Part shown: piece by piece, positions 42,468-51,232 of the stretch
Layout: the number at the start of each line of letters is the position of its first letter
Numbering within the stretch: the stretch's first letter is position 1
Assembly: GCA_004524545.1 (NCBI GenBank)
Contig: SDNX01000004.1
Coordinates: forward strand, 1-54,283
Reading direction: 5' to 3'
DNA: 54,283 bases
From: Promethearchaeota archaeon
Lineage (GTDB): Archaea; Asgardarchaeota; Lokiarchaeia; Sigyniarchaeales; Promethearchaeaceae
Translations under genes and position numbers: made by a program
The notes under the pieces: model-generated
Told to the model about the DNA's origin: nothing
Seen by the model: only the letters and a program-made list of their open reading frames with translations
Databases searched by the model: none

Positions 42468-42911
42468 TTAATTATGTCGTGATAGAATCGGGATCTCACC
42501 AAACCGATTCGTATGGAGAAGTGTAAAAGCTTTGAAAGTGTGTGTTCTATTACCGTACACTATCCAAACCAATTCAGGATAAAGTTTTCCAATGTTTTTG
42601 ATCACGTCTCGATCATGTCCAGAAATATACGGATCATTAGGATGGGAATGAAATACCCCCACAAAGGATAGTCCTTCCTTTGCTTGTTGTATGCAATGAG
42701 TATAAAATTCCATATCATCCCATCGAAATTCAACATTTGAGTGTACGATATTTTTTAATTCAATTATTCTTGTAATGTGCAGTTCGAGTGTAGTTTCACC
42801 TATTATGTGACCAAAGAGTACTGCACAACATTCTTCCGGGAAACGTGACTCAGAAAGTTGAGTTAAACTTGCTATTAGCGAATTAGATATGTGAATTTTT
42901 TCAATTTTCAT
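42468..42911 (-). CDS. JAMM/MPN-domain metalloprotease (Rpn11-like fold)
   Basis: 147 residues from ATG 42911 (MKIEKIHISNSLIASLTQ). JAMM features: E in FPEECCAVLFGH, zinc ligands in VFHSHPNDPYISGHDRDVIK (HxH and the distal Asp). Between the HxH and the Ser there are six residues, one fewer than in AMSH or AfJAMM, so the insertion loop differs. JAMM enzymes remove ubiquitin-like modifiers or act in sulfur-carrier processing. No ubiquitin-like, E1 or E2 gene is adjacent. Confidence 0.72.
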   Translation of the reverse strand: MKIEKIHISNSLIASLTQLSESRFPEECCAVLFGHIIGETTLELHITRIIELKNIVHSNVEFRWDDMEFYTHCIQQAKEGLSFVGVFHSHPNDPYISGHDRDVIKNIGKLYPELVWIVYGNRTHTFKAFTLLHTNRFGEIPILSRHN

Positions 42912-43028
42912 TGGTAACACGGGAAAGGATTTTTTTTCTAGATATAGTATTTTTATTAGGAAAATCTTCGAATACATATATATCGATTTACTGTTACAAG
43001 TATACTAATAATTCAGTGGGGGAGTCTC

Positions 43029-44189
43029 GTGCCAAATATGGACATGTTAATTAAATCAACAATTCTAAAATTTGCTTCGGCAAGTCCACATGTGAGTATA
43101 GACCACGTCGCTACGTTATTAGAAATGAAACCAGAGATCCTGATCTTCAAGCTGGAACGAATGATTTTCACAGGTCATATCCAAGGTAAAATTGATAAAA
43201 AAGAACGCATATTCATTGGTGTAGGAGCCTCCCAAGTCCCATCATCCCAAGCCCCTTCCCCTGTGTTATCAGAGCCAACAAGCCAATATAGTGAAGGACA
43301 GACTGAATTTGTCAAAGCAAAAACCAGTGAAACTTCACAAGAAGATTTCATAAAATTGAATTTGCATTTAGGATACTTGGGTAGTCATGTCCGTTTAGTG
43401 CTGAAAATTATCAATAAAAGCGACTTTATGATCAATGAAGTAGAAGTAAAATTAGAGTTCACGAAAAAGATAGAAGTGTTCCGTACTACTCCTAAAATTG
43501 AATTCATAAAACATGAATCCGGAATTGTGGCACGAATTCCTGCAATCCCATCGAAGCAGAATTTTGAGGTGAAATTATATCTGAATCCTGAAGAGCTGGG
43601 TATAGGAAGAATAAGTGGACAGGTCAAATATGTGAATTACAAGGATTATGTTCGTCTATTAATGATTGAAGAAATGGAATACAATCTAACGGTTCCTAAG
43701 ATCCTTCCCAAAGAGATCCCTCAAGATCAAATTGAGACGTTTAACACAGCAAGTAATATTAAGAAAGATATCCGATCGTATGGTTTACCCGATAAGCTAA
43801 ATCCCTTGACCGCGTTCAATCATATCATTCAAATTATTCGATCCAAAAATTTCATGCTGTTAACAAAAATTGCCGAAGAAAATCGGAAAATTGCATGGTT
43901 TTTTGGGATTACTGAGGATAGCGGATATGAAATTTTAGTAGTTGGGCAAGTTCTACACAGTAAGATCGAATTTTATGCTTCCAGCACAAATGAGCAAATC
44001 CTTTCTGCATTATTGACCTCTTTTTCAACTGACCTTAAGCGAAGAATTTTGATTTCTAGTGTTGTAAGAAGTGAAAAAGAGATATATGATATGTTTTGTG
44101 CAGAATGTGGAGGAATTTTGCCGTATTTTCCAAAAACTGGAGAATTTGTTGAATGCATATATTGCAACACCAAGAATTTAATACGATAA
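43029..44189 (+). CDS. Winged-helix, beta-sandwich and zinc-ribbon protein (possible coat-appendage-like)
   Basis: 386 residues from GTG 43029, chosen because GGGGGAG stands 5-6 nt upstream; ATG 43038 is possible. Residues 8-62 look like a PCI-type winged helix (VSIDHVATLLEMKPEILIFK, GHIQGKIDKKERIFIGV). After a Ser/Pro/Gln linker comes an immunoglobulin-like sandwich (110-222: LNLHLGYLGSHVRLVLKIIN). A mixed alpha/beta part follows (255-345: AWFFGITEDSGYEILVVGQV), then a zinc ribbon C357-x2-C360/C376-x2-C379. The sandwich-plus-platform order recalls adaptin and COPI gamma appendages; this is only a structural guess. Confidence 0.5.
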   Translation: MPNMDMLIKSTILKFASASPHVSIDHVATLLEMKPEILIFKLERMIFTGHIQGKIDKKERIFIGVGASQVPSSQAPSPVLSEPTSQYSEGQTEFVKAKTSETSQEDFIKLNLHLGYLGSHVRLVLKIINKSDFMINEVEVKLEFTKKIEVFRTTPKIEFIKHESGIVARIPAIPSKQNFEVKLYLNPEELGIGRISGQVKYVNYKDYVRLLMIEEMEYNLTVPKILPKEIPQDQIETFNTASNIKKDIRSYGLPDKLNPLTAFNHIIQIIRSKNFMLLTKIAEENRKIAWFFGITEDSGYEILVVGQVLHSKIEFYASSTNEQILSALLTSFSTDLKRRILISSVVRSEKEIYDMFCAECGGILPYFPKTGEFVECIYCNTKNLIR

Positions 44190-44192
44190 TTC

Positions 44193-45986
44193 TTAGTGTG
44201 TGAAGTAACAGTAGACTTCATTTTTCTCGATTTTTTGGATTTTAACATATCCATACCGTTCAAATTGCAGAATTGTACCTAATGGGAGACTTTTAATCGT
44301 ATTTTCTGCACGCCCATGCATTACAATCCCGTCAGGTTTCAATACATGGACTTTAATGTTGGATGCATGTGGTACCCATTGGATTTTTCGAATGGATTTT
44401 TCTGCTTCCTCTGTTAGAAATACCGCATTATATTTTTTCGGATGAACGGATTGAACTTCTATAGTGAACAAATCTTTTAATCTAAATTGACTTCCAACAG
44501 AAATCTTTGGAAATCGCACCTTATTGCCCTTTCTAGATAATTGTTCTACCGTATCAAGCCTTGAAATGTACACTGATGCCTGATTATTAAAAGCATTCAA
44601 AGTAATGTTTCGTGTCCCCAATTTCTCATTGTTAGGATTAAGTAAGGGAGTAGACGTATATTCGGTTTTGGATAAGTCAGATATGTCTAGTTTTATGGGA
44701 TCCTCCACAAACCAGTATCTATTTGCATTCTCATCAATAATTTTAGTGTTTTTCGCGTATATCCAGTTCTCAGAGAAATTTATTCCACTCATAGACATCC
44801 CCAAATCAATTAAAGATTGACGCAATGCTTCTGATTGAATTCCTCGTGCTCGTAAGGATTGGAGGGACCAAGTTCGAGGATCCTCCCATCCATCATATTC
44901 TTTTGTGGAAATTTTTTGTCTTGCCAGTGTTTTACTGAGCTTGAAATTCTTGCTGAATTTCATTCTTCCATATAATTGGATGTTGGAATGCTCCCATCCC
45001 ATCAAGTCCCAAATAAATTGTTCCATAAAACCTTCTTTTTGCAAATCTGCTCCGCGAATAATATGAGTTATGCCGAGTTCATGATCGTCGATTCCCCAGG
45101 AAAAGTCTAGTATTGGCCAAACTCGATATTTTGTACCGATACGTGGATGTTCAGCATCCGAAATTCTCATTATTACATGGTCTCGTAATGCAGGATCCTT
45201 CTGATCCATCCCTGTATTTAACCGAACAACTGCTTCTTGTTCAGCATATGTTCCATCTAACATCTGATTCCACCGTTCTAAATGGGATTCGATGGACAAT
45301 GCTTTGCACGAACACGGGATTCCTACTTTTTTGTGGTTTTCTCGATATAATGCTGCATCACAATCGCACACATAAGCTTCACCTTTTTGGATGAATTCTT
45401 TTGCATATTTTTGATAAATATCAAGACGATCGCTCTTGTACACCACATTTTTTTTATCATAATTCACCCCAAGCCACTCTAATCCGTCACGGATTAAGTC
45501 ATAAGCTTCTGGAATGATGTATTTTGCATCAAGATTGGTTTCTATTGCTTGTTTTGTGGCTCCAATCGTATCATCATAGACTAAAATAAGTTTTCCTTTA
45601 TATCTCTTCACGTACTCATCATTAATAACTAACATACGTGCGTTTCCAATATGGAGAGCACCACTGGGATAAGGTGCTAAACGCATCACCACTTGTTTAC
45701 CCTTCTTCACATTTGGTAATTCAGGCAAAGTTTTCGTTTCAGCTACATGTTTTTTTTGTTCTAGTGCTTTAGGTTCGAGATCAAGTAGTTTTTTTTCTTG
45801 AGTCTCCTTATCCCAGGAGTTTACTTCTTTTAAAATTGTATCTACTTTTGGTTTAATTATAGCAATATTTTTCCTATTTTCGGGATCTTGCATCAATTTT
45901 CCAATAATAACCTTATCCCGAGCTTCTCCATATTTTACTGCATTTTTCAGTGCTTCAATCAGTATTAGTTTTTCCACTGTATCCAT
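44193..45986 (-). CDS. gltX: Glutamyl-tRNA synthetase, archaeal type
   Basis: 597 residues. Class I signature PYPSGALHIGNARMLVINDE (HIGH-type) and the KMSKS-type FSKNFKLSKTLARQKI. GWEDPRTWSLQSLRARGIQS follows. The C-terminal anticodon-binding part is beta-rich (YINFERYGYVKIQKIEK-like end), as in archaeal GluRS. The N-terminal 100 residues hold the helical extension of the archaeal/eukaryotic type. It charges tRNA-Glu, perhaps also tRNA-Gln. Convergent with the gene at 43029. Confidence 0.92.
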   Translation of the reverse strand: MDTVEKLILIEALKNAVKYGEARDKVIIGKLMQDPENRKNIAIIKPKVDTILKEVNSWDKETQEKKLLDLEPKALEQKKHVAETKTLPELPNVKKGKQVVMRLAPYPSGALHIGNARMLVINDEYVKRYKGKLILVYDDTIGATKQAIETNLDAKYIIPEAYDLIRDGLEWLGVNYDKKNVVYKSDRLDIYQKYAKEFIQKGEAYVCDCDAALYRENHKKVGIPCSCKALSIESHLERWNQMLDGTYAEQEAVVRLNTGMDQKDPALRDHVIMRISDAEHPRIGTKYRVWPILDFSWGIDDHELGITHIIRGADLQKEGFMEQFIWDLMGWEHSNIQLYGRMKFSKNFKLSKTLARQKISTKEYDGWEDPRTWSLQSLRARGIQSEALRQSLIDLGMSMSGINFSENWIYAKNTKIIDENANRYWFVEDPIKLDISDLSKTEYTSTPLLNPNNEKLGTRNITLNAFNNQASVYISRLDTVEQLSRKGNKVRFPKISVGSQFRLKDLFTIEVQSVHPKKYNAVFLTEEAEKSIRKIQWVPHASNIKVHVLKPDGIVMHGRAENTIKSLPLGTILQFERYGYVKIQKIEKNEVYCYFTH

Positions 45987-46057
45987 ACTCTTCTGAATAA
46001 TCGGGATAACAAAAAATTTATTCTCTTATATCCAAAATAACACGGGTAAAGATTTCC

Positions 46058-46687
46058 ATGAATATTCTTCACAAATTATCTCAGATAAGTACGAGTAAAA
46101 CCATCCAACCCAGCTTTCAATTAGCTCATGTTCTTCTTGGTTTAATGATCTTTGACCAAGAGTCTGAAGGCATTGGAAGGTATCGCTTGGAAACAGAACT
46201 GACTTTATCTGAGGGTAAAGTGAGATCTTTGTTGAAATATCTAAAAGCCATCGAATTGGTTGAGGTTAAGAAGAAAATTCATTTACTGTCCAAGAAAGGA
46301 ACAGAGTCTTTACGAGAAGTATATAAAATCTTCTCACCTCCGAAAGAACCACAATTTGATTACTCAAAAATTGTCATTGGGGAATTTGTCAGGTATTCAA
46401 TAATATATAATGCAATAGATAAACTTAAAACGGGAATGGACCAACGAGATGAAGCGATTAAAATAGGGGGTTCCGGTGCAACATGTTTAATTATGAAAGG
46501 TGGGCAATTTCAGTTCCCACCATCTCCTATGAGCCAAGGAACTATCGTTACCGTTGATATCGATGTAAAAAAACTGGATTATTCCTTTTCTGAGGGTGAT
46601 GTTTTAGTATTAGGAACGGGTAAAAACCAATATCTATCCAACTTAGCAACTATCGCAGCCGCTCTAAGTCTAACAGATGCAAGCTGA
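46058..46687 (+). CDS. DUF4443-like protein with N-terminal winged helix
   Basis: 209 residues. The first 90 form a winged helix (GIGRYRLETELTLSEGKVRS, LLKYLKAIELVEVKKKIHLL). The rest (EAIKIGGSGATCLIMKGGQF, SEGDVLVLGTGKNQYLSNLA) resembles archaeal DUF4443 and related riboflavin-kinase-associated regulators. A repressor-like role is likely. It lies just before the thrS leader and on the same strand, but its own stop is 70 nt from the leader ATG, so the leader has its own promoter. Confidence 0.58.
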   Translation: MNILHKLSQISTSKTIQPSFQLAHVLLGLMIFDQESEGIGRYRLETELTLSEGKVRSLLKYLKAIELVEVKKKIHLLSKKGTESLREVYKIFSPPKEPQFDYSKIVIGEFVRYSIIYNAIDKLKTGMDQRDEAIKIGGSGATCLIMKGGQFQFPPSPMSQGTIVTVDIDVKKLDYSFSEGDVLVLGTGKNQYLSNLATIAAALSLTDAS

Positions 46688-46704
46688 ACACGATTTCATA
46701 AATT

Positions 46705-46712
46705 ATTTAAAT
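46705..46712 (+). promoter_or_regulatory. TATA box for the leader transcript
   Basis: ATTTAAAT in an AT-rich stretch. The expected transcription start is near 46730-46738, which puts the leader ATG about 20 nt into the RNA. Confidence 0.5.
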
Positions 46713-46756
46713 TTTCTTCACTTATCTTCTCTATATCTCAAAAACGTGAAGATCTC

Positions 46757-46846
46757 ATGGTTGCGCCTGTCATTTTCAATAAATCCGATAATTCTATGGA
46801 ATTGGTCAGTTTGACCACTGCAACCACTACAACTACTTACCTTTAA
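46757..46846 (+). CDS. Threonine-rich leader peptide of the thrS gene
   Basis: 29 codons plus TAA; the peptide ends SLTTATTTTTYL. Codons 20-27 are Thr-Thr-Ala-Thr-Thr-Thr-Thr-Thr (ACC, ACT, GCA, ACC, ACT, ACA, ACT, ACT), seven Thr in eight. Bacterial Thr attenuators have the same kind of control codon run, and the next gene is threonyl-tRNA synthetase. The frame is open upstream as well but has no earlier start codon. Weak ribosome-binding site (GTGAAGATC). Ribosomes short of Thr-tRNA should pause here and change the fold of the RNA that follows. Regulation is inferred. Confidence 0.72.
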   Translation: MVAPVIFNKSDNSMELVSLTTATTTTTYL

Positions 46847-46895
46847 GTAACTCTCATAATTTGCCCGACAGGCGTGAGACCAAAAAGGAGAGTTG
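46761..46895 (+). ncRNA. Candidate attenuator RNA fold of the thrS leader
   Basis: Stem A pairs 46761-46771 (TTGCGCCTGTC) with 46867-46877 (GACAGGCGTGA), eleven pairs with two G-U. Stem B pairs 46848-46855 (TAACTCTC) with 46888-46895 (GAGAGTTG). The 3' arm of A lies in the loop of B while its 5' arm lies outside, so they cannot both form except as a pseudoknot. Smaller hairpins: 46803-46817 (TGGTCA/TGACCA), across the first Thr codons, and 46834-46849 (TACTTA/TAAGTA), across the stop codon. Confidence 0.55.
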
Positions 46896-46920
46896 ATTTT
46901 AATTATGATTTTTATTTTAA
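46896..46920 (+). terminator. U-rich tract after the attenuator stems
   Basis: ATTTTAATTATGATTTTTAT and following T-rich bases, directly after stem B. Archaeal polymerase stops at U-tracts of this type. It would end the leader transcript before thrS unless antitermination occurs. Confidence 0.45.
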
Positions 46921-47081
46921 TGTTTAGAAAAAATGTTTTTCTCGGAAATCTTGAATGATAGATAGTGGATAATAGTTCTCCTTAAGGTTAAAACAGTTTT
47001 GGGTAATAACATAAGTTTATATATATATTCTGAATATTTTCCATTAAGAATAGCTATGATCGCTAGGGTTTTGATCTAAGC

Positions 47082-47092
47082 TTTTATGTATA
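47082..47092 (+). promoter_or_regulatory. Possible internal TATA box for thrS
   Basis: TTTTATGTATA, about 25-30 nt before the thrS ATG; a second AT-rich box lies at 47017-47028. Either could drive a leaderless thrS message independent of the leader. If so, leader control would be bypassed or additive. Confidence 0.35.
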
Positions 47093-47113
47093 ACGAAGTT
47101 TTGTGATAACACA

Positions 47114-49222
47114 ATGAAATTATTACTGATCCATTCCGATGGCGCAAAAATGAGTAAAATGGCGAAAGCCACATCCAGTCCTCAAGAATTCAAAGGAAAA
47201 AAATTAGATATTGAGGGTTTGGTGTTATTTGCATTTGTTTCCGTAGAAGATCAAGATACATTTGATACGTCTATAATTGCTAAACAAGGAGCAAACGAGA
47301 TAGAAGAAGCCATCGAATTAATAGAGGGATTTCCAGATAAAATAAAAGAACAAAATGAAGAAATTCAACAATTTAATGACAAGTTGGAAAAGCGCAAAAA
47401 ACTATCATTGGAAAACCCCAAAGTTCCTGCTCCAACAGAAAATCCCAGAGACTTAAAGAAATTAATTCTAGATCCATCAAAATACAAGGTAGATTCGATT
47501 TTAGTGTATCCCTGGGCTCATCTCAGTCATTTTCTCAGTCAAGATAAAGAATCCATGGATGTATGTCCAAAAATCGCATCTATTTTGAAAGATCGTGGAT
47601 ATAAAGCAGAATTTTCTCCATTTGGGTGGTATAAATCCTTCAGTTTAAACTGTTTAGGGCATGAAGTCGCAGAAATGTACCGTGATGTCAAATTATCCAT
47701 TCTTGCAGACGAAGTCCGGTCCAGTTCCGTGTTTAAAATCCTCACGGAAGATGGTAATGAATTACATTTGTTTGATCCGGTTAAGGAAGAAGGAAAAAAA
47801 CTCAAGGATATAATCCCAGATCGATACAAAGGGGAGGAATGGAAATCATTCCAGGAATTGATTGCTGACGAAGTACTCGGATCTAGAGGAGCACCTAAGC
47901 AAGAACCCCCTCATATCAAAATGATGAAGAATATGGAACTAGCAGATTTTGACGACGCGAGTGATTCCGGGAATTTACGATGGTATACAAAAGGAGTATT
48001 AATGAAAAACCTCATTAAAGATTACTTAGAGGGGGTTATGGTAGAAAATGGTGCAATTTACGCTGATACGCCTGTAATGTACACGGTGAAGAATAAAAAG
48101 CTCACGGCACAAACAGCACGTTTCCCTGCAAAGACATACTGGGTACATTCAGGAAATAGTCGTTTTCTTTTACGGTTTGCGAACGACTTCCTCTTGTTTA
48201 ATATGTTTTCACAAATGCAAATCAGAGAGGAATCACTCCCGTTAGGTGTTTACGAATGGGAAACTTATTCATTCCGACGTGAACAGGCAGGAGAACTTTC
48301 AGGATTACGACGATTACGCACGTTCTTAATGCCGGATCTGCATACGATGTGCAAGGATTTAGATCAATCCATAGTGGAGTTTAAAAAAGAATTCAAAATG
48401 GTACACCGAATTTTGAAAGATCTTGGGGCGAATTCCCATATTGTTTTTCGCACAACGGAAGAATTTTGGGCAGAAAATAAGAAATGGATTAGCAAAAATA
48501 TCAAAGAATGGGGGCATCCCGCAATCTTTGAATTATGGCCCGAAAGATATTACTATTTCATTCTGAAGTTCGAGTGGCCGGTTATCGATTCCCAAGGAAA
48601 GAGTGCGACATTATCAACGGTCCAAATAGATGTTGAAAGTAGTCAAGACTATATCGAGCAATATGGAGAAAAAAGACAGAAGTATAATATCACTTATAAA
48701 TCTAAAGATGGAAGTACAGGCCATCCGATTATACTTCATACATCCCCATCTGGCGCAATGTGTAGAATTCTCTGGGCATTATTGGAAACGAATGAGAAGT
48801 ATAAGGATGAAATTGTCACAGGATTCAAAACATGGTTATCCCCAGTGCAAGTTCGTGTGATTCCGATCACCGATAAAGAGAAGAAATATGCAGAATCTAT
48901 TATGAACAAATTAAATAATGCACAGATTCGTGCGGATTATGATGATCGGGATGAAAAAATCGGAAAGAAAATTCGTTCAGCAGAAATCGAGTGGATACCC
49001 TACACCGTTATTGTAGGAGGAAATGAACGGGAAAATAACACAGTATCCGTTCGGAGGCGTTTAATCGGGGAAAAACTAATAGACGGGAACTCTAGTGAAC
49101 AGATTCAAGATATAAGTTTTGCAGTTCTTAAAAAAATGATAAATCAGGAATTGAAGGGATTTCCACGAAAAGACCTACCAATTCCTTTTAGATATTATTC
49201 AAAACGTATCAGTTTTCGATAA
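47114..49222 (+). CDS. thrS: Threonyl-tRNA synthetase, archaeal type
   Basis: 702 residues. N-terminal archaeal editing domain of the D-Tyr-deacylase type (LLIHSDGAKMSKMAKATSSP) with an added coiled insertion (KEQNEEIQQFNDKLEKRKKL). Class II core: motif 2 (YEWETYSFRREQAGELSGLR), then DLHTMCKDLDQS, motif 3 (HTSPSGAMCRILWALLE). The C-terminal anticodon domain (PVQVRVIPITDKEKKYAESI) is complete. Charges tRNA-Thr and clears Ser-tRNA-Thr. Preceded by the Thr-rich leader. Confidence 0.94.
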   Translation: MKLLLIHSDGAKMSKMAKATSSPQEFKGKKLDIEGLVLFAFVSVEDQDTFDTSIIAKQGANEIEEAIELIEGFPDKIKEQNEEIQQFNDKLEKRKKLSLENPKVPAPTENPRDLKKLILDPSKYKVDSILVYPWAHLSHFLSQDKESMDVCPKIASILKDRGYKAEFSPFGWYKSFSLNCLGHEVAEMYRDVKLSILADEVRSSSVFKILTEDGNELHLFDPVKEEGKKLKDIIPDRYKGEEWKSFQELIADEVLGSRGAPKQEPPHIKMMKNMELADFDDASDSGNLRWYTKGVLMKNLIKDYLEGVMVENGAIYADTPVMYTVKNKKLTAQTARFPAKTYWVHSGNSRFLLRFANDFLLFNMFSQMQIREESLPLGVYEWETYSFRREQAGELSGLRRLRTFLMPDLHTMCKDLDQSIVEFKKEFKMVHRILKDLGANSHIVFRTTEEFWAENKKWISKNIKEWGHPAIFELWPERYYYFILKFEWPVIDSQGKSATLSTVQIDVESSQDYIEQYGEKRQKYNITYKSKDGSTGHPIILHTSPSGAMCRILWALLETNEKYKDEIVTGFKTWLSPVQVRVIPITDKEKKYAESIMNKLNNAQIRADYDDRDEKIGKKIRSAEIEWIPYTVIVGGNERENNTVSVRRRLIGEKLIDGNSSEQIQDISFAVLKKMINQELKGFPRKDLPIPFRYYSKRISFR

Positions 49223-49251
49223 ACCACTCTTTTTTATTTTTCTTTATCCTT

Positions 49252-50028
49252 ATGGATCGTATGAAAGTTGTATTCCATGAAGATTTCTACAAGGTATATG
49301 CTTTAGATCCTGCTGCAGGAGCGGGAAGACTTGAAGGCATAGTAGATCTAATCCAAAATGATTCATTTTATGAAATAGTTGAAGCAATTCCAGCAAAAAA
49401 GGTAGATATTTTGCGTGCACACACGGATCGACATTTTCTAAGAGTGAAAGATGAGTCATTAGTGTTTCATACTGCAATGTTGGCTGCAGGAGGGGCAATT
49501 CAAACTGCTGATATAGCATATACTGAAAAAACTGCTTCATTTGGATTAATACGTCCCCCGGGTCATCACGCAAGTCGAGATTCATCCTGGGGTTTTTGTT
49601 ATTTTAACAATATTGCAGTCAGCTTATTATTTTTGGTGCAAAAATACCGATTACGCTCTATTTTTCTTCTGGATTTCGATTTACATACAGGAGATGGCAA
49701 TATAAACATTTTGGAGACAGAAGAAGGCGTCAAAGTGGAAATTCTTAATCCATATTCAAATAATGAAGAAAAATATATGCAAGAAATAAAGAATACGCTT
49801 GATTCGCTATCAAATATTGATGTAATTATAGCGAGTGCTGGTTTTGACAATGCGCAAGGTGACTGGGGCGAAGTCCTTTCAACCGAATCGTATAATCAAA
49901 TTGGAAAATGGATGAAGGAATACAGTATAAAATTATGTAATGGAAGAAGATATGCCTTGCTTGAGGGAGGATACAATTATAGTTTGTTACCAAGGAACTT
50001 TGATAGATTCTGCAAGGGATTTGGATAA
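49252..50028 (+). CDS. Histone-deacetylase-superfamily amidohydrolase, compact
   Basis: 258 residues, short for the family (usually over 300). It has the core: LIRPPGHHASRDSSWGFCYF with the HH pair, FLLDFDLHTGDGNI with Asp and His zinc ligands, and ASAGFDNAQGDWGEVLSTES with the third ligand Asp, plus LLEGGYNYSLL with the catalytic-side Tyr. The missing parts are surface helices. The substrate could be acetyl-lysine or an acetylpolyamine. Start ATG 49252 or 49261. Confidence 0.82.
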   Translation: MDRMKVVFHEDFYKVYALDPAAGAGRLEGIVDLIQNDSFYEIVEAIPAKKVDILRAHTDRHFLRVKDESLVFHTAMLAAGGAIQTADIAYTEKTASFGLIRPPGHHASRDSSWGFCYFNNIAVSLLFLVQKYRLRSIFLLDFDLHTGDGNINILETEEGVKVEILNPYSNNEEKYMQEIKNTLDSLSNIDVIIASAGFDNAQGDWGEVLSTESYNQIGKWMKEYSIKLCNGRRYALLEGGYNYSLLPRNFDRFCKGFG

Positions 50029-50071
50029 AATAATATTGTGACAAATAAAAGAAATAGTGAGGATGTAACAA

Positions 50072-51232
50072 ATGAAGTATAGGAAATTATTTGGTGATCA
50101 GGTTTCAGTTCTTGGTTTCGGTTGTATGAGACTTCCTACAATAGGTGAAGGAAAAGATACAAAAATTAATGAATCTGAAGCCATCGCCCAAATTCGGCAT
50201 GCAATTGATCTCGGAATTAGGTATGTGGATACCGCATATCCATATCACAACGGAAAAAGCGAAATTGTTGTCGGAAAGGCATTGAAAGACGGGTATCGAG
50301 AAAAAATCAAAGTTCTCACTACGAAAGCACCGGTTTGGTTGTATAAAAAACCAGAAGATTTCGAAATTTACTTGAAAGAACAACTCGGAAAATTACAAGT
50401 AGACTATGTTGATGCGTATTTAATGCATGCGCTGAATGGAAAACGCTTTAAAATTTTGCAGAAGTACGATATCCTTGCTCAAGCAAAAAAAGCGAAGGAA
50501 GCAGGTCTAATAAAAAATATTGGCTTCTCGTTTCATTCTAACTATGAAACCTTTGTGAAAATAATAGATTCATTTGATTGGGACCTTTGTCAAATTCAAA
50601 TGAACTATATGGATGTAAACAATCAAGCTACAGAAAAGGGATTAAAATATGCTGGAGAAAAGGGCATTCCGGTTATTATTATGGAACCTTTACTTGGTGG
50701 GAAATTAGTTCGGGAGACAGAAGAGAATAAGAAGATACTCGAAGAAAGTAAATCGAAACATTCTCTTGCAGAGTGGGCATTCCTTTTCATGTGGAACTAT
50801 CCCGAAGTTAAAGTAACGTTAAGTGGTATGAATACAATGCAAATGATCGAAGAGAATTGTAAAAGTACAGATTTATCGGGAGTAAATTCATTATCTGATG
50901 AAGATATGGAAACAATTGGTAAATTACGTGAATCATTTGGAAAAATGTTTTATATAAAATGCACACGTTGTGAGTATTGCATGCCTTGCCCTCAAGGAGT
51001 CAACATCCCCTTTAATTTCGTTCTATTTAATGAACTAAAATGGGCACCAGAGGATAAAGAGAAAATACGAACTTGGTATAATAATTTCTCACAAACTATG
51101 GAAGAGGCAGTTAAGACACTCGATGGGGCAGCTCATCTCTGTGTAGAATGTGGACAGTGTTTGGAAAAATGCCCTCAAGGAATTGAGATCCCTGATAAAT
51201 TAAAAGAATTAAGTAACGTATATACTTCCTAA
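50072..51232 (+). CDS. Aldo-keto reductase with C-terminal 4Fe-4S domain
   Basis: 386 residues. AKR barrel at residues 1-285: [26 protein letters not shown] (Asp, Tyr), LTTKAP (Lys), [10 protein letters not shown] (His). The last 100 residues are ferredoxin-like: [14 protein letters not shown] and [17 protein letters not shown], two C-x2-C-x2-C-x3-C-type clusters. Common in archaea and anaerobes, where it may link NAD(P)H and ferredoxin. GAGGATG is upstream of the ATG. Confidence 0.88.
   Translation: MKYRKLFGDQVSVLGFGCMRLPTIGEGKDTKINESEAIAQIRHAIDLGIRYVDTAYPYHNGKSEIVVGKALKDGYREKIKVLTTKAPVWLYKKPEDFEIYLKEQLGKLQVDYVDAYLMHALNGKRFKILQKYDILAQAKKAKEAGLIKNIGFSFHSNYETFVKIIDSFDWDLCQIQMNYMDVNNQATEKGLKYAGEKGIPVIIMEPLLGGKLVRETEENKKILEESKSKHSLAEWAFLFMWNYPEVKVTLSGMNTMQMIEENCKSTDLSGVNSLSDEDMETIGKLRESFGKMFYIKCTRCEYCMPCPQGVNIPFNFVLFNELKWAPEDKEKIRTWYNNFSQTMEEAVKTLDGAAHLCVECGQCLEKCPQGIEIPDKLKELSNVYTS

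Larger units (their letters stand above)
46688..47113 (+). other. thrS upstream regulatory region
   Basis: 426 bp between the DUF4443-like gene and thrS. In order: TATA box at 46705-46712, leader ORF 46757-46846, two overlapping RNA stems (46761-46877 and 46848-46895), a U-rich tract (46896-46920), a CCTTAAGG palindrome (46980-46987), and two further TATA-like boxes (47017-47028 and 47082-47092). Details in the separate entries. Confidence 0.7.

Noticed and set aside
46688-47113. T-box riboswitch before thrS
   Set aside because: No T-box consensus or specifier loop is seen, and T-boxes are bacterial. The Thr-rich ORF explains the region better.
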